The notes: generated by a model from the letters alone, not told the origin. A stretch of 28,473 nucleotides of DNA from an uncultured bacterium (GCA_905215765.1 CAJMRP010000007.1:1-28473), one strand, 5' to 3'; counted from the first letter of the stretch, positions 6,476 through 15,397 are shown. Numbers and translations are program-made.

Positions 6476-7213
6476 TTATTTTACTGCAAACTCCGGGCTA
6501 AATACTACCCTGCCCAGGCGAACGAGCGTAGAGCCCTCCTCAAGGGCAGGCTCAAAGTCCTCGCTCATGCCGCAGGAAAGCTCAGGCAGGTTCAAATCGG
6601 GATGCGCCGCCTCCAGCTCATCCCTCAGCTCACGAAGCCCCGCAAAGGTGCGGCGTGCTACATCCTTATTCCCCCGGGGCGCCATAGTCATAAGCCCCTG
6701 TACGCAAATTCCCTCAAGTTCCGCAAGCTCACCCGCGGCGGCGCGAATCTCATCGGGCGAAAAGCCTCCCTTCGACTCCTCACCACTCACATTGACCTCA
6801 ATGAGCACACGCTGGGGGCTGGCGAGCTCGCCTGCCTCAATCTTGCGGACAGCACGGCTCGAGATCGCCTGCGCCAGATGCAGCGAACCCACCGAGTGAA
6901 TCAGCTCGGCTGAGCCCAGCACCGCATTGATCTTATTGGTCTGCAGGTTGCCGATCATATCGAAGCGCACCTCGGGCAGCTCCGGATGCTCCGCCAGACC
7001 CGTGAGCTTGCGAACCAGCTCCTGCGGGCGATTCTCGGCAAAATGGCGATACCCCGCCTGGATGGCGGCAACGGTCTCATCGACACCAACGGTCTTGGAC
7101 ACGGCAATGAGGCGCGCGGCGTCGTGGGGACGGCCCGCGCGATCGAGCGCCGCATAAAAACGTTCAAGAATCTGCTCGCGGCGAGCGCGCATCAGGTCCA
7201 AATAGTTATCCAT
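6476..7213 (-). CDS. yggS: YggS family pyridoxal phosphate homeostasis protein
   Basis: The 245-residue product matches the PLP-binding barrel protein YggS/YlmE/PROSC. 'LIAVSKT' supplies the PLP lysine at about residue 40. 'FAENRPQELVRK' follows at about residues 70-80, then 'RFDMIGNLQTNK', with Asn where many relatives have His. 'VLIEVNVSGEESKGGF', 'GLMTMAP' and 'LSCGMSEDFEPALEEGSTLVRLGRVVF' complete the family profile. Such proteins buffer free PLP and have no known enzymatic turnover. The start at 7213 has GGAGG nine bases upstream. It is 119 bases after phoU, with a hairpin between them, and 60 bases before sepF. The yggS-sepF-yggT-divIVA order equals ylmE-F-G-divIVA of Bacillus, and this is the point where that order resumes after the pst insertion. 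Confidence 0.94.
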   Translation of the reverse strand: MDNYLDLMRARREQILERFYAALDRAGRPHDAARLIAVSKTVGVDETVAAIQAGYRHFAENRPQELVRKLTGLAEHPELPEVRFDMIGNLQTNKINAVLGSAELIHSVGSLHLAQAISSRAVRKIEAGELASPQRVLIEVNVSGEESKGGFSPDEIRAAAGELAELEGICVQGLMTMAPRGNKDVARRTFAGLRELRDELEAAHPDLNLPELSCGMSEDFEPALEEGSTLVRLGRVVFSPEFAVK

Positions 7214-7263
7214 TGCTAATCGCCTCCGCTGACAGCCAAACAAGTAGTCCCATGCTAACGCAA

Positions 7264-7295
7264 GAGCGCGGCCCCGCATGTGCAAGGCCGCGCTC
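7264..7295 (-). terminator. Hairpin after phoU, possible weak terminator
   Basis: A perfect ten-base inverted repeat (7264-7273 and 7286-7295) with a twelve-base loop sits 38 bases after the phoU stop. No strong T-run follows on the minus strand, so it may attenuate or stabilise rather than fully terminate. It marks the junction between the pst operon and the yggS-divIVA string. Confidence 0.45.
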
Positions 7296-7332
7296 ACTTA
7301 GGTATTTACAATCTTTCGACGAACGGGGTTAC

Positions 7333-8190
7333 TTACTCCTCGTCGTCCTCGCCATCGTCCTCGTCCTCAAGATGATCGAGCAGGTAGCGAAGACCCTCGC
7401 TGACCTCGTTAACGGGCACCTTGGCAACGTAGCGCGCGTCGACGGCGGGCCTCATGATAACACCCTCGCCCGAAGGCACACGCATGCTCTCGAGCTCATC
7501 CTCATCAGTGCGGGCGATATCGCCGGCATTCATGCGCTGACCAGTCAACAGGAAGGTCAGACGGCAAGCGGCATCGATGGAAATCGAAGCGATGCGATCG
7601 AGGTAGCGCGAAACCATGATGGCGCGGCGCAGGTCGTCATAGTTGCTGTCGTCGTCCATAAAGTCGCCCGTATCCATACGGTTAAAGGTGCGGAAGAACT
7701 TCTCGTAGGCGGCGTGCACTGGCTCGTCCTCGACGGCCAAGTTGCAGATGATGGACATGTCGTTGGTGACGAGCGCGGAAAGCGAAGAGCCCAGCACCTG
7801 GTAGACGGCCTCAGCCTCGGCCTCGACCGTGCCGACAAGCTCCTTGGGCAGCGAGATGTCGGCCTTGATCATATGACGCGTGGCGCGGCAAATCTGGCGA
7901 ACCTTATCGGTCATGCGCTGCAGGTTAGAGTCGACGTAGATGATCGTCTGCAGCAAGCGGAAGTCGGAGGCGACCGGTGACTGCGTGGCAATCAGGTTGT
8001 AGCAGACGGCCTCCAGGTTGGCGCAGCGTGCGTCAATCGAAAGCGTGCGCTTCTTGGTCTTGGTGGCGAGCTTGCGGTCGTCGGTAACATAGGCCCTCAC
8101 GGCATCGTGGAGGGCCAGATCGACGGCCTCGTAGATGCTCAGCATCTCGTGGCGGGCCTCGATGAGCTGACGGGAAAACAGTTTGCGCAT
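7333..8190 (-). CDS. phoU: Phosphate signalling/transport regulator PhoU
   Basis: The 285-residue all-helical protein contains the two PhoU repeats: residues about 1-105 ('ANLEAVCYNLIATQSPVASDFR' within it) and about 110-225 ('DDDSNYDDLRRAIMVSRYLDRIASISIDAA'). The E/D-X-X-X-D metal-binding helices are visible in both. PhoU links PstSCAB to the phosphate two-component sensor and limits uptake when phosphate is ample. Compared with the usual 215-240 residues it carries an extra C-terminal section (about 225-285). That section ends in a run of Asp and Glu, thirteen of the last sixteen residues being acidic. The start has a GGAGTG site. It follows pstB after a 92-base gap containing a short hairpin. 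No histidine kinase or response regulator gene lies in this window. Confidence 0.93.
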   Translation of the reverse strand: MRKLFSRQLIEARHEMLSIYEAVDLALHDAVRAYVTDDRKLATKTKKRTLSIDARCANLEAVCYNLIATQSPVASDFRLLQTIIYVDSNLQRMTDKVRQICRATRHMIKADISLPKELVGTVEAEAEAVYQVLGSSLSALVTNDMSIICNLAVEDEPVHAAYEKFFRTFNRMDTGDFMDDDSNYDDLRRAIMVSRYLDRIASISIDAACRLTFLLTGQRMNAGDIARTDEDELESMRVPSGEGVIMRPAVDARYVAKVPVNEVSEGLRYLLDHLEDEDDGEDDEE

Positions 8191-8210
8191 GGTTCACTCC
8201 AATCAGTTGG

Positions 8211-8231
8211 GTGCGGTCATGCCGCCCGCAC
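8211..8231 (-). other. Hairpin in the pstB-phoU gap
   Basis: Six-base arms 8211-8216 and 8226-8231 pair perfectly around a nine-base loop that lies just upstream of the phoU ribosome site. A second small inverted repeat (CGGACC/GGTCCG near 8245-8260) is next to it. It could be an RNA processing or stability element that sets the phoU level apart from pstSCAB. No T-run is present. Confidence 0.35.
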
Positions 8232-8282
8232 AGTGAATACGCACCGGACCAGGTCCGATCGGCTTGGGACTAGTCGCACCGA

Positions 8283-9086
<804 letters not shown>

Positions 9087-9098
9087 GGGACTCCTTAA

Positions 9099-10004
9099 CT
9101 AGCGACGCTTGCGCGACAGGAAGCGCGCAAACAGGTTGAAGGCCAGAATGATCACCATCAGCAAGAGCGCGGTGCCGTAGGCTGCGTTCATGTTGATGCC
9201 GTCGTTGGCAAGCAGGTACAGGTGAACCGTCATGGGGCGGCCGGAATCGAGCGGCGAAATAGGTAGATTGATGGCCTGCCCCATGGTGTAGAGCACCACC
9301 GCGGTCTCGCCAATGGCACGGCCGATGGCGAGGACGATGCCCGTGGCAATACGGCCAAAGGCAGAAGGAAGCACGATCTTGGAGACAACCTGCCACTTGG
9401 TGGCGCCCAGACCGTACGCGCCCCAACGGATATAGCGCGGAACGGCGCGAATGGCCTCTTCGGTGGTGCGCATGACGATGGGAAGCATCAAGAGCGCGAG
9501 TGCCAGGGCGGCAGAGACCATCGAAAGGCCCAAGCCCATGGCTTCGACAAACAAGGCGTAGCCAAACAGACCCATAACGATGGAGGGCACCGAGGCCAAA
9601 GCGTCAGCAGCGTAGCGAATGAGCTCGACGACCTTGCCCTGCTTGGCGTACTCGGCCAGATAGACGGCTGCCAGCACAGCGATCGGCGTGCAGATAAGCA
9701 TGGCGAGCGCCGTCACATAGACGGTCGAGACGATCGTGGGCCAAATACCGCCCTCGGCGTTGACGCCCTGGGGCCAACCGAAGATAAAGTCGAGCGAGAT
9801 GTGTGGCAGGCCGTTGATGACCACGTAGACGATGATAGCGACCAGCACCAGCGTGGTGATGTAGGCAGCGGCACGGAACACGCCAAGCATGATCTTGTTG
9901 GACAGGTCCTTGTTGATACGGCCCTTCTTACCGTGGGAAAGGGCACGCTTGATGCGCTCGCGCGACGAGGTCGTATCGACCGTCGTGTCAACGGAATCGG
10001 ACAT
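9099..10004 (-). CDS. pstA: Phosphate ABC transporter permease PstA
   Basis: The 301-residue protein has a basic cytoplasmic N-terminus (about 1-35) and six hydrophobic helices. The binding-protein-dependent permease signature lies in 'YGLGATKWQVVSKIVLPSAFGRIATGIVLAIGRAIGETA' (about 197-235), the EAA loop that docks on PstB. 'GLPHISLDFIFG' after the first helix and the short 'KRR' end are typical of PstA. It forms the transmembrane channel with PstC. Three bases separate the pstC stop from this ATG, a tightly coupled arrangement. Confidence 0.96.
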   Translation of the reverse strand: MSDSVDTTVDTTSSRERIKRALSHGKKGRINKDLSNKIMLGVFRAAAYITTLVLVAIIVYVVINGLPHISLDFIFGWPQGVNAEGGIWPTIVSTVYVTALAMLICTPIAVLAAVYLAEYAKQGKVVELIRYAADALASVPSIVMGLFGYALFVEAMGLGLSMVSAALALALLMLPIVMRTTEEAIRAVPRYIRWGAYGLGATKWQVVSKIVLPSAFGRIATGIVLAIGRAIGETAVVLYTMGQAINLPISPLDSGRPMTVHLYLLANDGINMNAAYGTALLLMVIILAFNLFARFLSRKRR

Positions 10005-10007
10005 AGC

Positions 10008-10934
10008 CTACCCCCTCTTCTTCTTGGAAATCAGACGGACGATGCCCACCAGCATGGCGGAGATGATAAACAGGACCACGCCCATGCCGAACAGAGCCGA
10101 GCGGTGCAGGCCCGAGGAATAGCTCATGTCGAGCGCGATCTGGCTCGTGAGCGTCGAGATGGGGCTCGCAATGCTGTCGGGAATAACCGGAGCGTTACCC
10201 ACGACCATGAGCACGGCCATGGTCTCACCGATGGCACGGCCCATACCCAGCACGATGGCATCAACGATACCCAGTTTGGCGGCAGGTAGCACGACCTTAT
10301 AGATGGTCTGCCACTTAGTAGCACCCATGGCATACGATGCCTCGCGAATGCCCATGGGAATGGAATTGAGGGCATCGATGGTAAGCGTCGTGATGGTAGG
10401 GACAATCATGATGGCGAGCACGAACCACGCTGTCAGCGCACCAAAACCAAGACCACCGGTCAGTTGTGCGATAAACGGGCGGATGATGATCATGCCGAAA
10501 AAGCCGTAGATGATAGAAGGGATGCCGGCCAGCAGGTCGACGGCAGGGCTGATGAGTTTGCGCACGCGCTTGCCGGCGATCTCGACCAGGTATACGGCCG
10601 TACCCACACCTAGCGGCACGCCCATGGCGAGCGCACCGACGGTCACCAGACCTGAGCCGGCAAGCAGCGACATGATGCCGTAGTGGCCCTCAGAGGGCGC
10701 CCACGTAAAGCTAAAGAAGTCCGCCAGACCGATGTCGGTAAAGACGGGCAGCGCCGAGTACGTGGTAAAGACAAAAATCAGGATGACGGTAACGACCGCC
10801 AAGAACGCGCAGGCAAAGAAGATCCACTGCAGCGCCTTCTCCTTGATATAGGTACTGCGCGATACGAGCGCCAGCTCGCGCTTCTTGGGCGTCTGAACAT
10901 TCTGCTCAGTCTGGGAGTTTTCCTGTGCTTCCAT
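10008..10934 (-). CDS. pstC: Phosphate ABC transporter permease PstC
   Basis: The product is 308 residues from the ATG at 10934, chosen over the GTG at 10943 because the AGGGGAG ribosome site is then correctly spaced. There is a polar N-terminus (about 1-28), then six membrane helices. The EAA loop is 'YAMGATKWQTIYKVVLPAAKLGIVDAIVLGMGRAIGETM' (about 198-237). 'LAGIPSIIYGFFGMIII' is a PstC hallmark. It pairs with PstA to form the phosphate channel. Only one base separates the pstS stop from this ATG. Confidence 0.96.
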   Translation of the reverse strand: MEAQENSQTEQNVQTPKKRELALVSRSTYIKEKALQWIFFACAFLAVVTVILIFVFTTYSALPVFTDIGLADFFSFTWAPSEGHYGIMSLLAGSGLVTVGALAMGVPLGVGTAVYLVEIAGKRVRKLISPAVDLLAGIPSIIYGFFGMIIIRPFIAQLTGGLGFGALTAWFVLAIMIVPTITTLTIDALNSIPMGIREASYAMGATKWQTIYKVVLPAAKLGIVDAIVLGMGRAIGETMAVLMVVGNAPVIPDSIASPISTLTSQIALDMSYSSGLHRSALFGMGVVLFIISAMLVGIVRLISKKKRG

Positions 10935-10935
10935 G

Positions 10936-11772
10936 CTACTCACTCCCCTTCTCGTCGTTGGTGACGGGGATAAAGCCCGCCTCGCGAATCTGCTTGTCCA
11001 TCTTTTCGGACGTCACGTAGTCGATGTAATCCTGCGCCTGCTGCGAAGGCGCACCCTTCACAAAGAAATAAAGGTCGCGTGAGATGGGATAGCCGCCGGT
11101 CGCGACCGTCTTCTCGGATGCCTCGACATGATTGACCGAGACGGCCTTGACCGAGGTCTTGGCGTTGAGGCTATCGACGAAGCCCAGCGAAATATAGCCA
11201 ATGGCACCGCGCGAACGAGATACCACGTCGCGCACCTGGCCCGTACCCGAAAGAACGGCCGAGCGGCGATCGAACGGCGTGCCGTCCATCACGATGGTGC
11301 GAAAGGCCTCACGCGTGCCGGACGCCTCATCTCGGTTGATAACCTGAATCCTCAGGTCCTCGCCACCGACCTCTTTCCAATTGGTAATCTTGCCGGCGTA
11401 GATATCGCGGAGCTGCTCGGTCGAGAGGTTATCGACGGGGTTGTCGTCGTTCACGATGACCGCAATACCGTCGTGGGCAATGACGATGGGAGTCAGGCCC
11501 AGATCCTGTTCGTCGGCATTGAGTCCACGGGAGGAGCTGGCGATATCGGCCGTGCCGGCGCTGACGGCCTCGATGCCAGCGGAAGAACCCAAACCGGAAA
11601 CGAGCACGTCGATGCCGGTCTCCTCCTTAAAGCCCTCGGCCGCAATCTCGGCGATAGGAAGGCAGGTCGTGGAGCCAGCGACGGTAATGGAAGAGGTGGA
11701 AGATCCCGAAGAACAGGCGCACAGCGTAAGCGTAAGCACAGCGACGCTCAGGGCCGATACGATCTTTCTCAT
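10936..11772 (-). CDS. pstS: Phosphate-binding lipoprotein PstS
   Basis: The 278-residue protein starts with a lipoprotein signal: basic MRK, a hydrophobic core and the lipobox Leu-Cys-Ala-Cys with the lipidated Cys at residue 20. A Ser/Gly/Thr linker follows. Family motifs are 'ITVAGSTTCLPIAE' (about 29-42), 'ASSSRGLN', 'IVIAHDGIAVIVN', 'IYAGKITNWKEVGG' and 'INRDEASGTREAF', whose Ser, Thr, Arg and Asp residues bind phosphate. Being lipidated, it is held on the outer face of the membrane and hands phosphate to PstCA. Its ATG overlaps the pgeF stop by four bases (ATGA), so it appears to have no promoter of its own directly upstream. Confidence 0.97.
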   Translation of the reverse strand: MRKIVSALSVAVLTLTLCACSSGSSTSSITVAGSTTCLPIAEIAAEGFKEETGIDVLVSGLGSSAGIEAVSAGTADIASSSRGLNADEQDLGLTPIVIAHDGIAVIVNDDNPVDNLSTEQLRDIYAGKITNWKEVGGEDLRIQVINRDEASGTREAFRTIVMDGTPFDRRSAVLSGTGQVRDVVSRSRGAIGYISLGFVDSLNAKTSVKAVSVNHVEASEKTVATGGYPISRDLYFFVKGAPSQQAQDYIDYVTSEKMDKQIREAGFIPVTNDEKGSE

Positions 11773-12569
11773 AGCATCACGCCGATCGCAGCATGGCGCC
11801 CACAGGTGCCGTTCTCGTTACGGTAGGAATAAAAGCGGTCGTTCTGACGCACAGTCGAAAGCTGGGTATCCACGATATTATCCGCGTCGACACCGACATC
11901 TACCAGCGCCTCGCAAATGGCAGCGGAAAGATTGAGCATGCGAGAGGTGCTCGCATCGATGCACGAGAACTCGGCGGCAAAGCGATCCATGAGTTCCTGG
12001 GATACCTCATATTCGTCACCCAAGATATGGGGGCCGATATAGGCGGAAACGTCGCTCGCATCGCAGCCGGCAGCATCGCAAAGCGCCTGGCACGCCTTGG
12101 CGGAAATACGTGCAATCGTGCCCTTCCAACCGGAGTGCACCACGGCAAATCCGCCAGGGGCCACCAGCACCACGGGAACGCAGTCGGCAAAGCAGAGCAG
12201 CACGGGCACGTTATGCGCCGTACAGACGATGGCATCGCAGCCCTCGGCAATCTGCTCGCGGACGTCCTCAAGGTCATCGGCGCCGTTCGAGGTCACCGCA
12301 ACGATATGGTCACCATGGACCTGATTGGGAACGAGCAGGTTGTGCTCGCACTCGGCGGCACCCATAGCCCCGAGCGCGCGACGACGATTTTCTTGAACAG
12401 CAAAGGGATCATCGCCAACATGCGAGCCCAAGTTGAGTGAGGAGTACGCATCTTCGGAAACACCACCGGCGCGCTCGGTGAAGGCAAAGCGAACATCGGA
12501 TGTCGCGCCCTCCACCAACGTAACACCATCATGGTCGACACGCGAAACTTTGTCCGCACGTGCTGCCAT
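11769..12569 (-). CDS. pgeF: Peptidoglycan editing factor PgeF (YfiH/YlmD/LACC1 family)
   Basis: The 266-residue product matches the Cu/Zn-dependent polyphenol oxidase-like family. 'TERAGGVSEDAYSSLNLGSHVGDD' lies in the N-terminal third. The metal ligands follow in 'PNQVHGD' (His), 'CFADCVPVVL' (Cys) and 'VHSGWKGT' (His), with 'YIGPHI' and 'GRHAAIGVM' at the end. E. coli YfiH removes L-Ser-containing muropeptide precursors, and LACC1 relatives act on nucleosides. The start at 12569 has AGGAGG eight bases upstream; a longer frame to 12635 adds unrelated residues. In many Gram-positives this gene follows ftsZ directly, as here. However, a strong terminator separates it from ftsZ, and it overlaps pstS by four bases, so it heads the pst transcript. 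Confidence 0.93.
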   Translation of the reverse strand: MAARADKVSRVDHDGVTLVEGATSDVRFAFTERAGGVSEDAYSSLNLGSHVGDDPFAVQENRRRALGAMGAAECEHNLLVPNQVHGDHIVAVTSNGADDLEDVREQIAEGCDAIVCTAHNVPVLLCFADCVPVVLVAPGGFAVVHSGWKGTIARISAKACQALCDAAGCDASDVSAYIGPHILGDEYEVSQELMDRFAAEFSCIDASTSRMLNLSAAICEALVDVGVDADNIVDTQLSTVRQNDRFYSYRNENGTCGRHAAIGVML

Positions 12570-12647
12570 ACTAAAGCCTCCTAATAACACAAGTATTGCG
12601 GCGACGCCGCAGCAGTCCGTGCCATACGGCTGCACACTTCATCAAAA

Positions 12648-12690
12648 AGGATACCCGCAGCGGTAAGGAGCAAACGTAAAGGGAACGTAA
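12648..12690 (-). promoter_or_regulatory. Candidate Pho-type operator and promoter for pgeF-pstSCAB-phoU
   Basis: On the minus strand the seven bases TTACGTT occur twice exactly 11 bases apart (12690-12684 and 12679-12673), with a related TTACC at 12666-12662. Tandem 6-7-base units with an 11-base period are how PhoB/PhoP-type response regulators bind. A TATCCT at 12653-12648 is a possible -10 hexamer placed so that the repeats cover the -35 position, as in activator-dependent promoters. Only short units are seen and the regulator gene is not in the window. Confidence 0.35.
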
Positions 12691-12729
12691 GGAGATTGGA
12701 GGCTTTCGTTTACAAAGGCGAAACACAAC

Positions 12730-12764
12730 AAAAAAAGGGGCGCGCCCAATCGGACGCACCCCTT
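12730..12764 (-). terminator. Strong Rho-independent terminator after ftsZ
   Basis: Thirteen-pair stem (12752-12764 with 12735-12747, two G-U pairs), four-base loop, then a run of seven T on the minus strand (12736-12730). It lies 22 bases past the ftsZ stop and separates the dcw transcript from pgeF-pst. Confidence 0.9.
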
Positions 12765-12786
12765 GCAAGTCGTTGAGAAAAACGAA

Positions 12787-13941
12787 CTAGAAGCTGCCGC
12801 GCTTCAGGAAGTCGGGAAGCTCGAACTGATCGTTGCCGAAGTTAGGAAGCTCGGTGCCACCGACGTTGCGGGTCGGAGCGGCCTGAGCCGGGCTGGCAGC
12901 CGGAGCGGTGCGCTGCGGCTCAGCGGAAGCAGCGGCCTTGCTCTGAGACTGCTGAGCGGCAAAGAGCTCGTCCTGACGGTTGACGTTGGAGTCGGAGAAG
13001 CCCGTAGCGATGACGGTGATACGCACCTGATCGCCCAGGGACTCGTCGACAACGGTACCGAAGATGATGTTGGCCTCGGGGTCGACGGCGTTGGCGACAA
13101 CGTCGGCGGCATCGCTGATCTCCTGGATGCCCAGGTCCTTGGAACCGGCGATGGAGAGCAGCACGCGTGTGGCACCATCGATGGAGCTCTCGAGCAGCGG
13201 GCTGGAGATGGCCTGCTGGGCAGCGTCGACGGCACGGGTATCCCCAGAAGAGGTACCGATACCCATCATGGCGGTACCGGCCTGCTTCATGATGGTCTTA
13301 ACATCGGCAAAGTCCAGGTTGATGATACCGGGGACGGTGATGAGGTCGGTGATGCCCTGGGTGCCCTGGGAAAGGACGCCATCGGCAATCGCGAAGGCCT
13401 CGAGCATGGTGGTCTTCTTCTCGGCGATGTCGAGCAGCTTATCGTTAGGGATGACGATCATGGTGTCGACGCAATCGGAGAGGGTCTTAATTCCCTCCTC
13501 GGCGCTCTTCTTGCGCTTGCGGCCCTCGAAGGTGAAGGGCTTGGTCACGACGGCGACGGTCAGCGCACCGACCTCGTTCATCGCGATATCGGCAACGATG
13601 GGAGCAGCGCCGGTACCGGTGCCACCGCCCTCGCCGCAGGTGATGAACACCATGTCGGCGCCAGCGAGCGCCTCAGCAATGTCGTCGCGGGACTCATCGG
13701 CAGCCTTGCGGCCAACCTCGGGGTTGGCGCCGGCGCCCAGGCCGCGGGTAAGGTCGGTGCCGATGTGCACCTTGATATCGGCATCAGAGATCGCGAGTGC
13801 CTGAGCATCGGTGTTGATGGCAACAAACTCGACGCCGCGGATGCCCTCTTCGATCATTCGATTGACCGCGTTGGTACCGCCGCCGCCGACGCCGACCACC
13901 TTAATGACGGCAAGGTAGTTGTTGATCTCTGTCTCGTGCAT
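12787..13941 (-). CDS. ftsZ: Cell division protein FtsZ
   Basis: The 384-residue tubulin homologue has 'VVGVGGGGTNAVNRM' near residue 16, the GTP signature GGGTGTG (105-111) and the T7 catalytic loop NLDFADV (208-214). The polymerising core ends near residue 315. A variable Gln/Ala/Pro/Ser linker follows, and a conserved C-terminal peptide ends in LPDFLKRGSF, the site bound by SepF (or FtsA elsewhere). FtsZ forms the division ring on the inner membrane face. The ATG at 13941 has GGAGG six bases upstream, and an upstream in-frame start at 13971 lacks such a site. It is 199 bases after ftsQ, the longest gap in the dcw run, so a dedicated promoter is likely. Confidence 0.98.
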   Translation of the reverse strand: MHETEINNYLAVIKVVGVGGGGTNAVNRMIEEGIRGVEFVAINTDAQALAISDADIKVHIGTDLTRGLGAGANPEVGRKAADESRDDIAEALAGADMVFITCGEGGGTGTGAAPIVADIAMNEVGALTVAVVTKPFTFEGRKRKKSAEEGIKTLSDCVDTMIVIPNDKLLDIAEKKTTMLEAFAIADGVLSQGTQGITDLITVPGIINLDFADVKTIMKQAGTAMMGIGTSSGDTRAVDAAQQAISSPLLESSIDGATRVLLSIAGSKDLGIQEISDAADVVANAVDPEANIIFGTVVDESLGDQVRITVIATGFSDSNVNRQDELFAAQQSQSKAAASAEPQRTAPAASPAQAAPTRNVGGTELPNFGNDQFELPDFLKRGSF

Positions 13942-13997
13942 GTCGGTCCTCCGAACAAAGGTTATAGCCATAGCATGGGTCGACCCCTGCGCACATT

Positions 13998-14076
13998 AAC
14001 CTTCAGGTTGAAAGTAAATGCAAAGGTAAACCGTATTATGTTTGCACATTATGAACGTATCAGTCAAATAATTGAC
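13998..14076 (-). promoter_or_regulatory. AT-rich ftsZ promoter region with two small palindromes
   Basis: The ftsQ-ftsZ gap is clearly richer in A and T than its surroundings. On the minus strand it has the palindrome GTCAA-TTAT-TTGAC (14076-14063), whose right arm starts a TTGACT (14067-14062) resembling a -35. CATAAT at 14040-14035 resembles a -10, but the 21-base spacing is too long. A second palindrome, AACCT-GA-AGGTT, lies at 14009-13998. A promoter here is likely; the exact hexamers and any regulator are not resolved. Confidence 0.35.
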
Positions 14077-14140
14077 CGTGAAAACCAAACAAACCAGATA
14101 AACGGCGTGGTATGGCCCCTCAACAAAGCATCAACCAGCG

Positions 14141-15397
14141 CTACGAGGTCGGAGCGTTCCTAAATGTATAGTTACCCGGAGAACGCACATTGATATACGT
14201 TACGCCCTCTACCTGCGAAAGCAGCTTGGTGACTACGCGCTCCTTCTTGACGATATCGTTCGAATCGCCCAGCGACACCTCAATGCCGTTATTGAGGTTT
14301 GCCGAGATGGCTTCGACCGAAGGCGTGGAAATATCCTTGACTTGTCCCAAGAACTCGCTCGAAAAACCACGCACATAATCCAAGCCAGCCTTAACGGCCT
14401 TGGAGCTCACCGCCTGGCCGGAAACCGGAGCGACATCCGCCGAGACATCAGTCAACAACACCGCGCCATAGTGCTTAGCGAGCGCCAGCGCGGCATCAAT
14501 GCCGGTCAGGGTATTTGAGCCCTGCCCCGTCGTGATGACGTTGCCCTGGTCATCCACTTCGACCGACGTCGACAGCGGGGCGATCCAGGTGTCATCATCC
14601 CCGATGGCCCAGGCAAGGTCATCGGAGCTGATATAGGCAATTGCGATGACCTTGCGCTCCATAGGCGTAATGATGAGCGTATGCGGGAACTGACGCTGGA
14701 CATCCACGCCCGAGACCCACGGGTTCTGCTTGAGGTCCTCGGTAATCTGGTCGGGATCGACGTTAAAAAGCGATGTTCCCTCGGGCAAATCGATCAGCTG
14801 GATAGCATCGTGCTTCGTCACATGCTCGCTGCCTTGAATCTGAATATCAGTGGCGGTAAACAATCCAGAGTTGATCACCACGATGGCAACGACGACGAAC
14901 ACGGCCAAGACGGCCAGAACGCCGCCCACGATTTTGCCTTTGCCTGTAACGAGAGAAGCGGCGTCTGACGTTTTATTTGCCATCGCCCCAAGTGAAGACA
15001 ACGGGTTGACGCCGTTTTTACCCGAAGGCTTCTTGGCGGTAGCCGGCACCGATGTCAGCGAGCGCGGTTTCGATGCGCCCAGCGTGCGACCCGGACGCGC
15101 CGCCTTAGTTCCCGTCGAGGGCTTAGGAGTTGCCATGGGACGGGCAGGCTTGGCGCCCATAACAGGCTTAGGCGTCACCGAGGAACGCGAGGACTTTTTT
15201 GCGGCCGGACGATTACCGAGCTGAGAGCCGACGACCGGACGCCCGGCCTGTCGAGCATGCCCGACAGACTTAGAGTGCGCGACGGTATTGCGTTGAGGTT
15301 TGGCAGGCGCGCCGGAACGCCCTCCGGCGCGGCGGAAGGTAGGTTTCGATGCTCTAGAAGCCGAGGAATTTAACTTCCGGTCTGAGCTCGATGCCAT
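14141..15397 (-). CDS. ftsQ: Cell division protein FtsQ/DivIB
   Basis: The 418-residue protein is bitopic. It has a very long basic Ser/Pro/Ala/Lys/Arg-rich cytoplasmic N-terminus (about 1-155) and one membrane helix (about 156-176). A POTRA domain starts 'FTATDIQIQGSEHVTKHDAIQLI' (about 180-250), with the family 'NPWVSGVDVQRQFPHTLIITPMERKVIAI'. A beta domain continues to the C-terminus. FtsQ holds FtsL and the FtsB-type partner and controls activation of FtsWI. The usual cytoplasmic tail is 20-50 residues, so this one is unusually long. Its ATG lies 44 bases inside the end of murB with GGGAGG just upstream, so translation is coupled. Confidence 0.93.
   Translation of the reverse strand: MASSSDRKLNSSASRASKPTFRRAGGRSGAPAKPQRNTVAHSKSVGHARQAGRPVVGSQLGNRPAAKKSSRSSVTPKPVMGAKPARPMATPKPSTGTKAARPGRTLGASKPRSLTSVPATAKKPSGKNGVNPLSSLGAMANKTSDAASLVTGKGKIVGGVLAVLAVFVVVAIVVINSGLFTATDIQIQGSEHVTKHDAIQLIDLPEGTSLFNVDPDQITEDLKQNPWVSGVDVQRQFPHTLIITPMERKVIAIAYISSDDLAWAIGDDDTWIAPLSTSVEVDDQGNVITTGQGSNTLTGIDAALALAKHYGAVLLTDVSADVAPVSGQAVSSKAVKAGLDYVRGFSSEFLGQVKDISTPSVEAISANLNNGIEVSLGDSNDIVKKERVVTKLLSQVEGVTYINVRSPGNYTFRNAPTS

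Noticed and set aside
5687..6913. A plus-strand open frame of 408 codons opposite sepF and yggS
   Set aside because: Antisense to two recognised genes; its hydrophobic Val/Ile run only mirrors the Tyr/Asp repeat of SepF.
13942..14140. A small or degraded ftsA between ftsQ and ftsZ
   Set aside because: The 199-base gap has stops in all frames and no ATPase motif; lack of ftsA is normal for actinobacteria.
12763..14163. A plus-strand open frame of 466 codons opposite ftsZ
   Set aside because: Antisense shadow of ftsZ with Gly/Asp/Leu-biased composition; ftsZ on the minus strand is certain.
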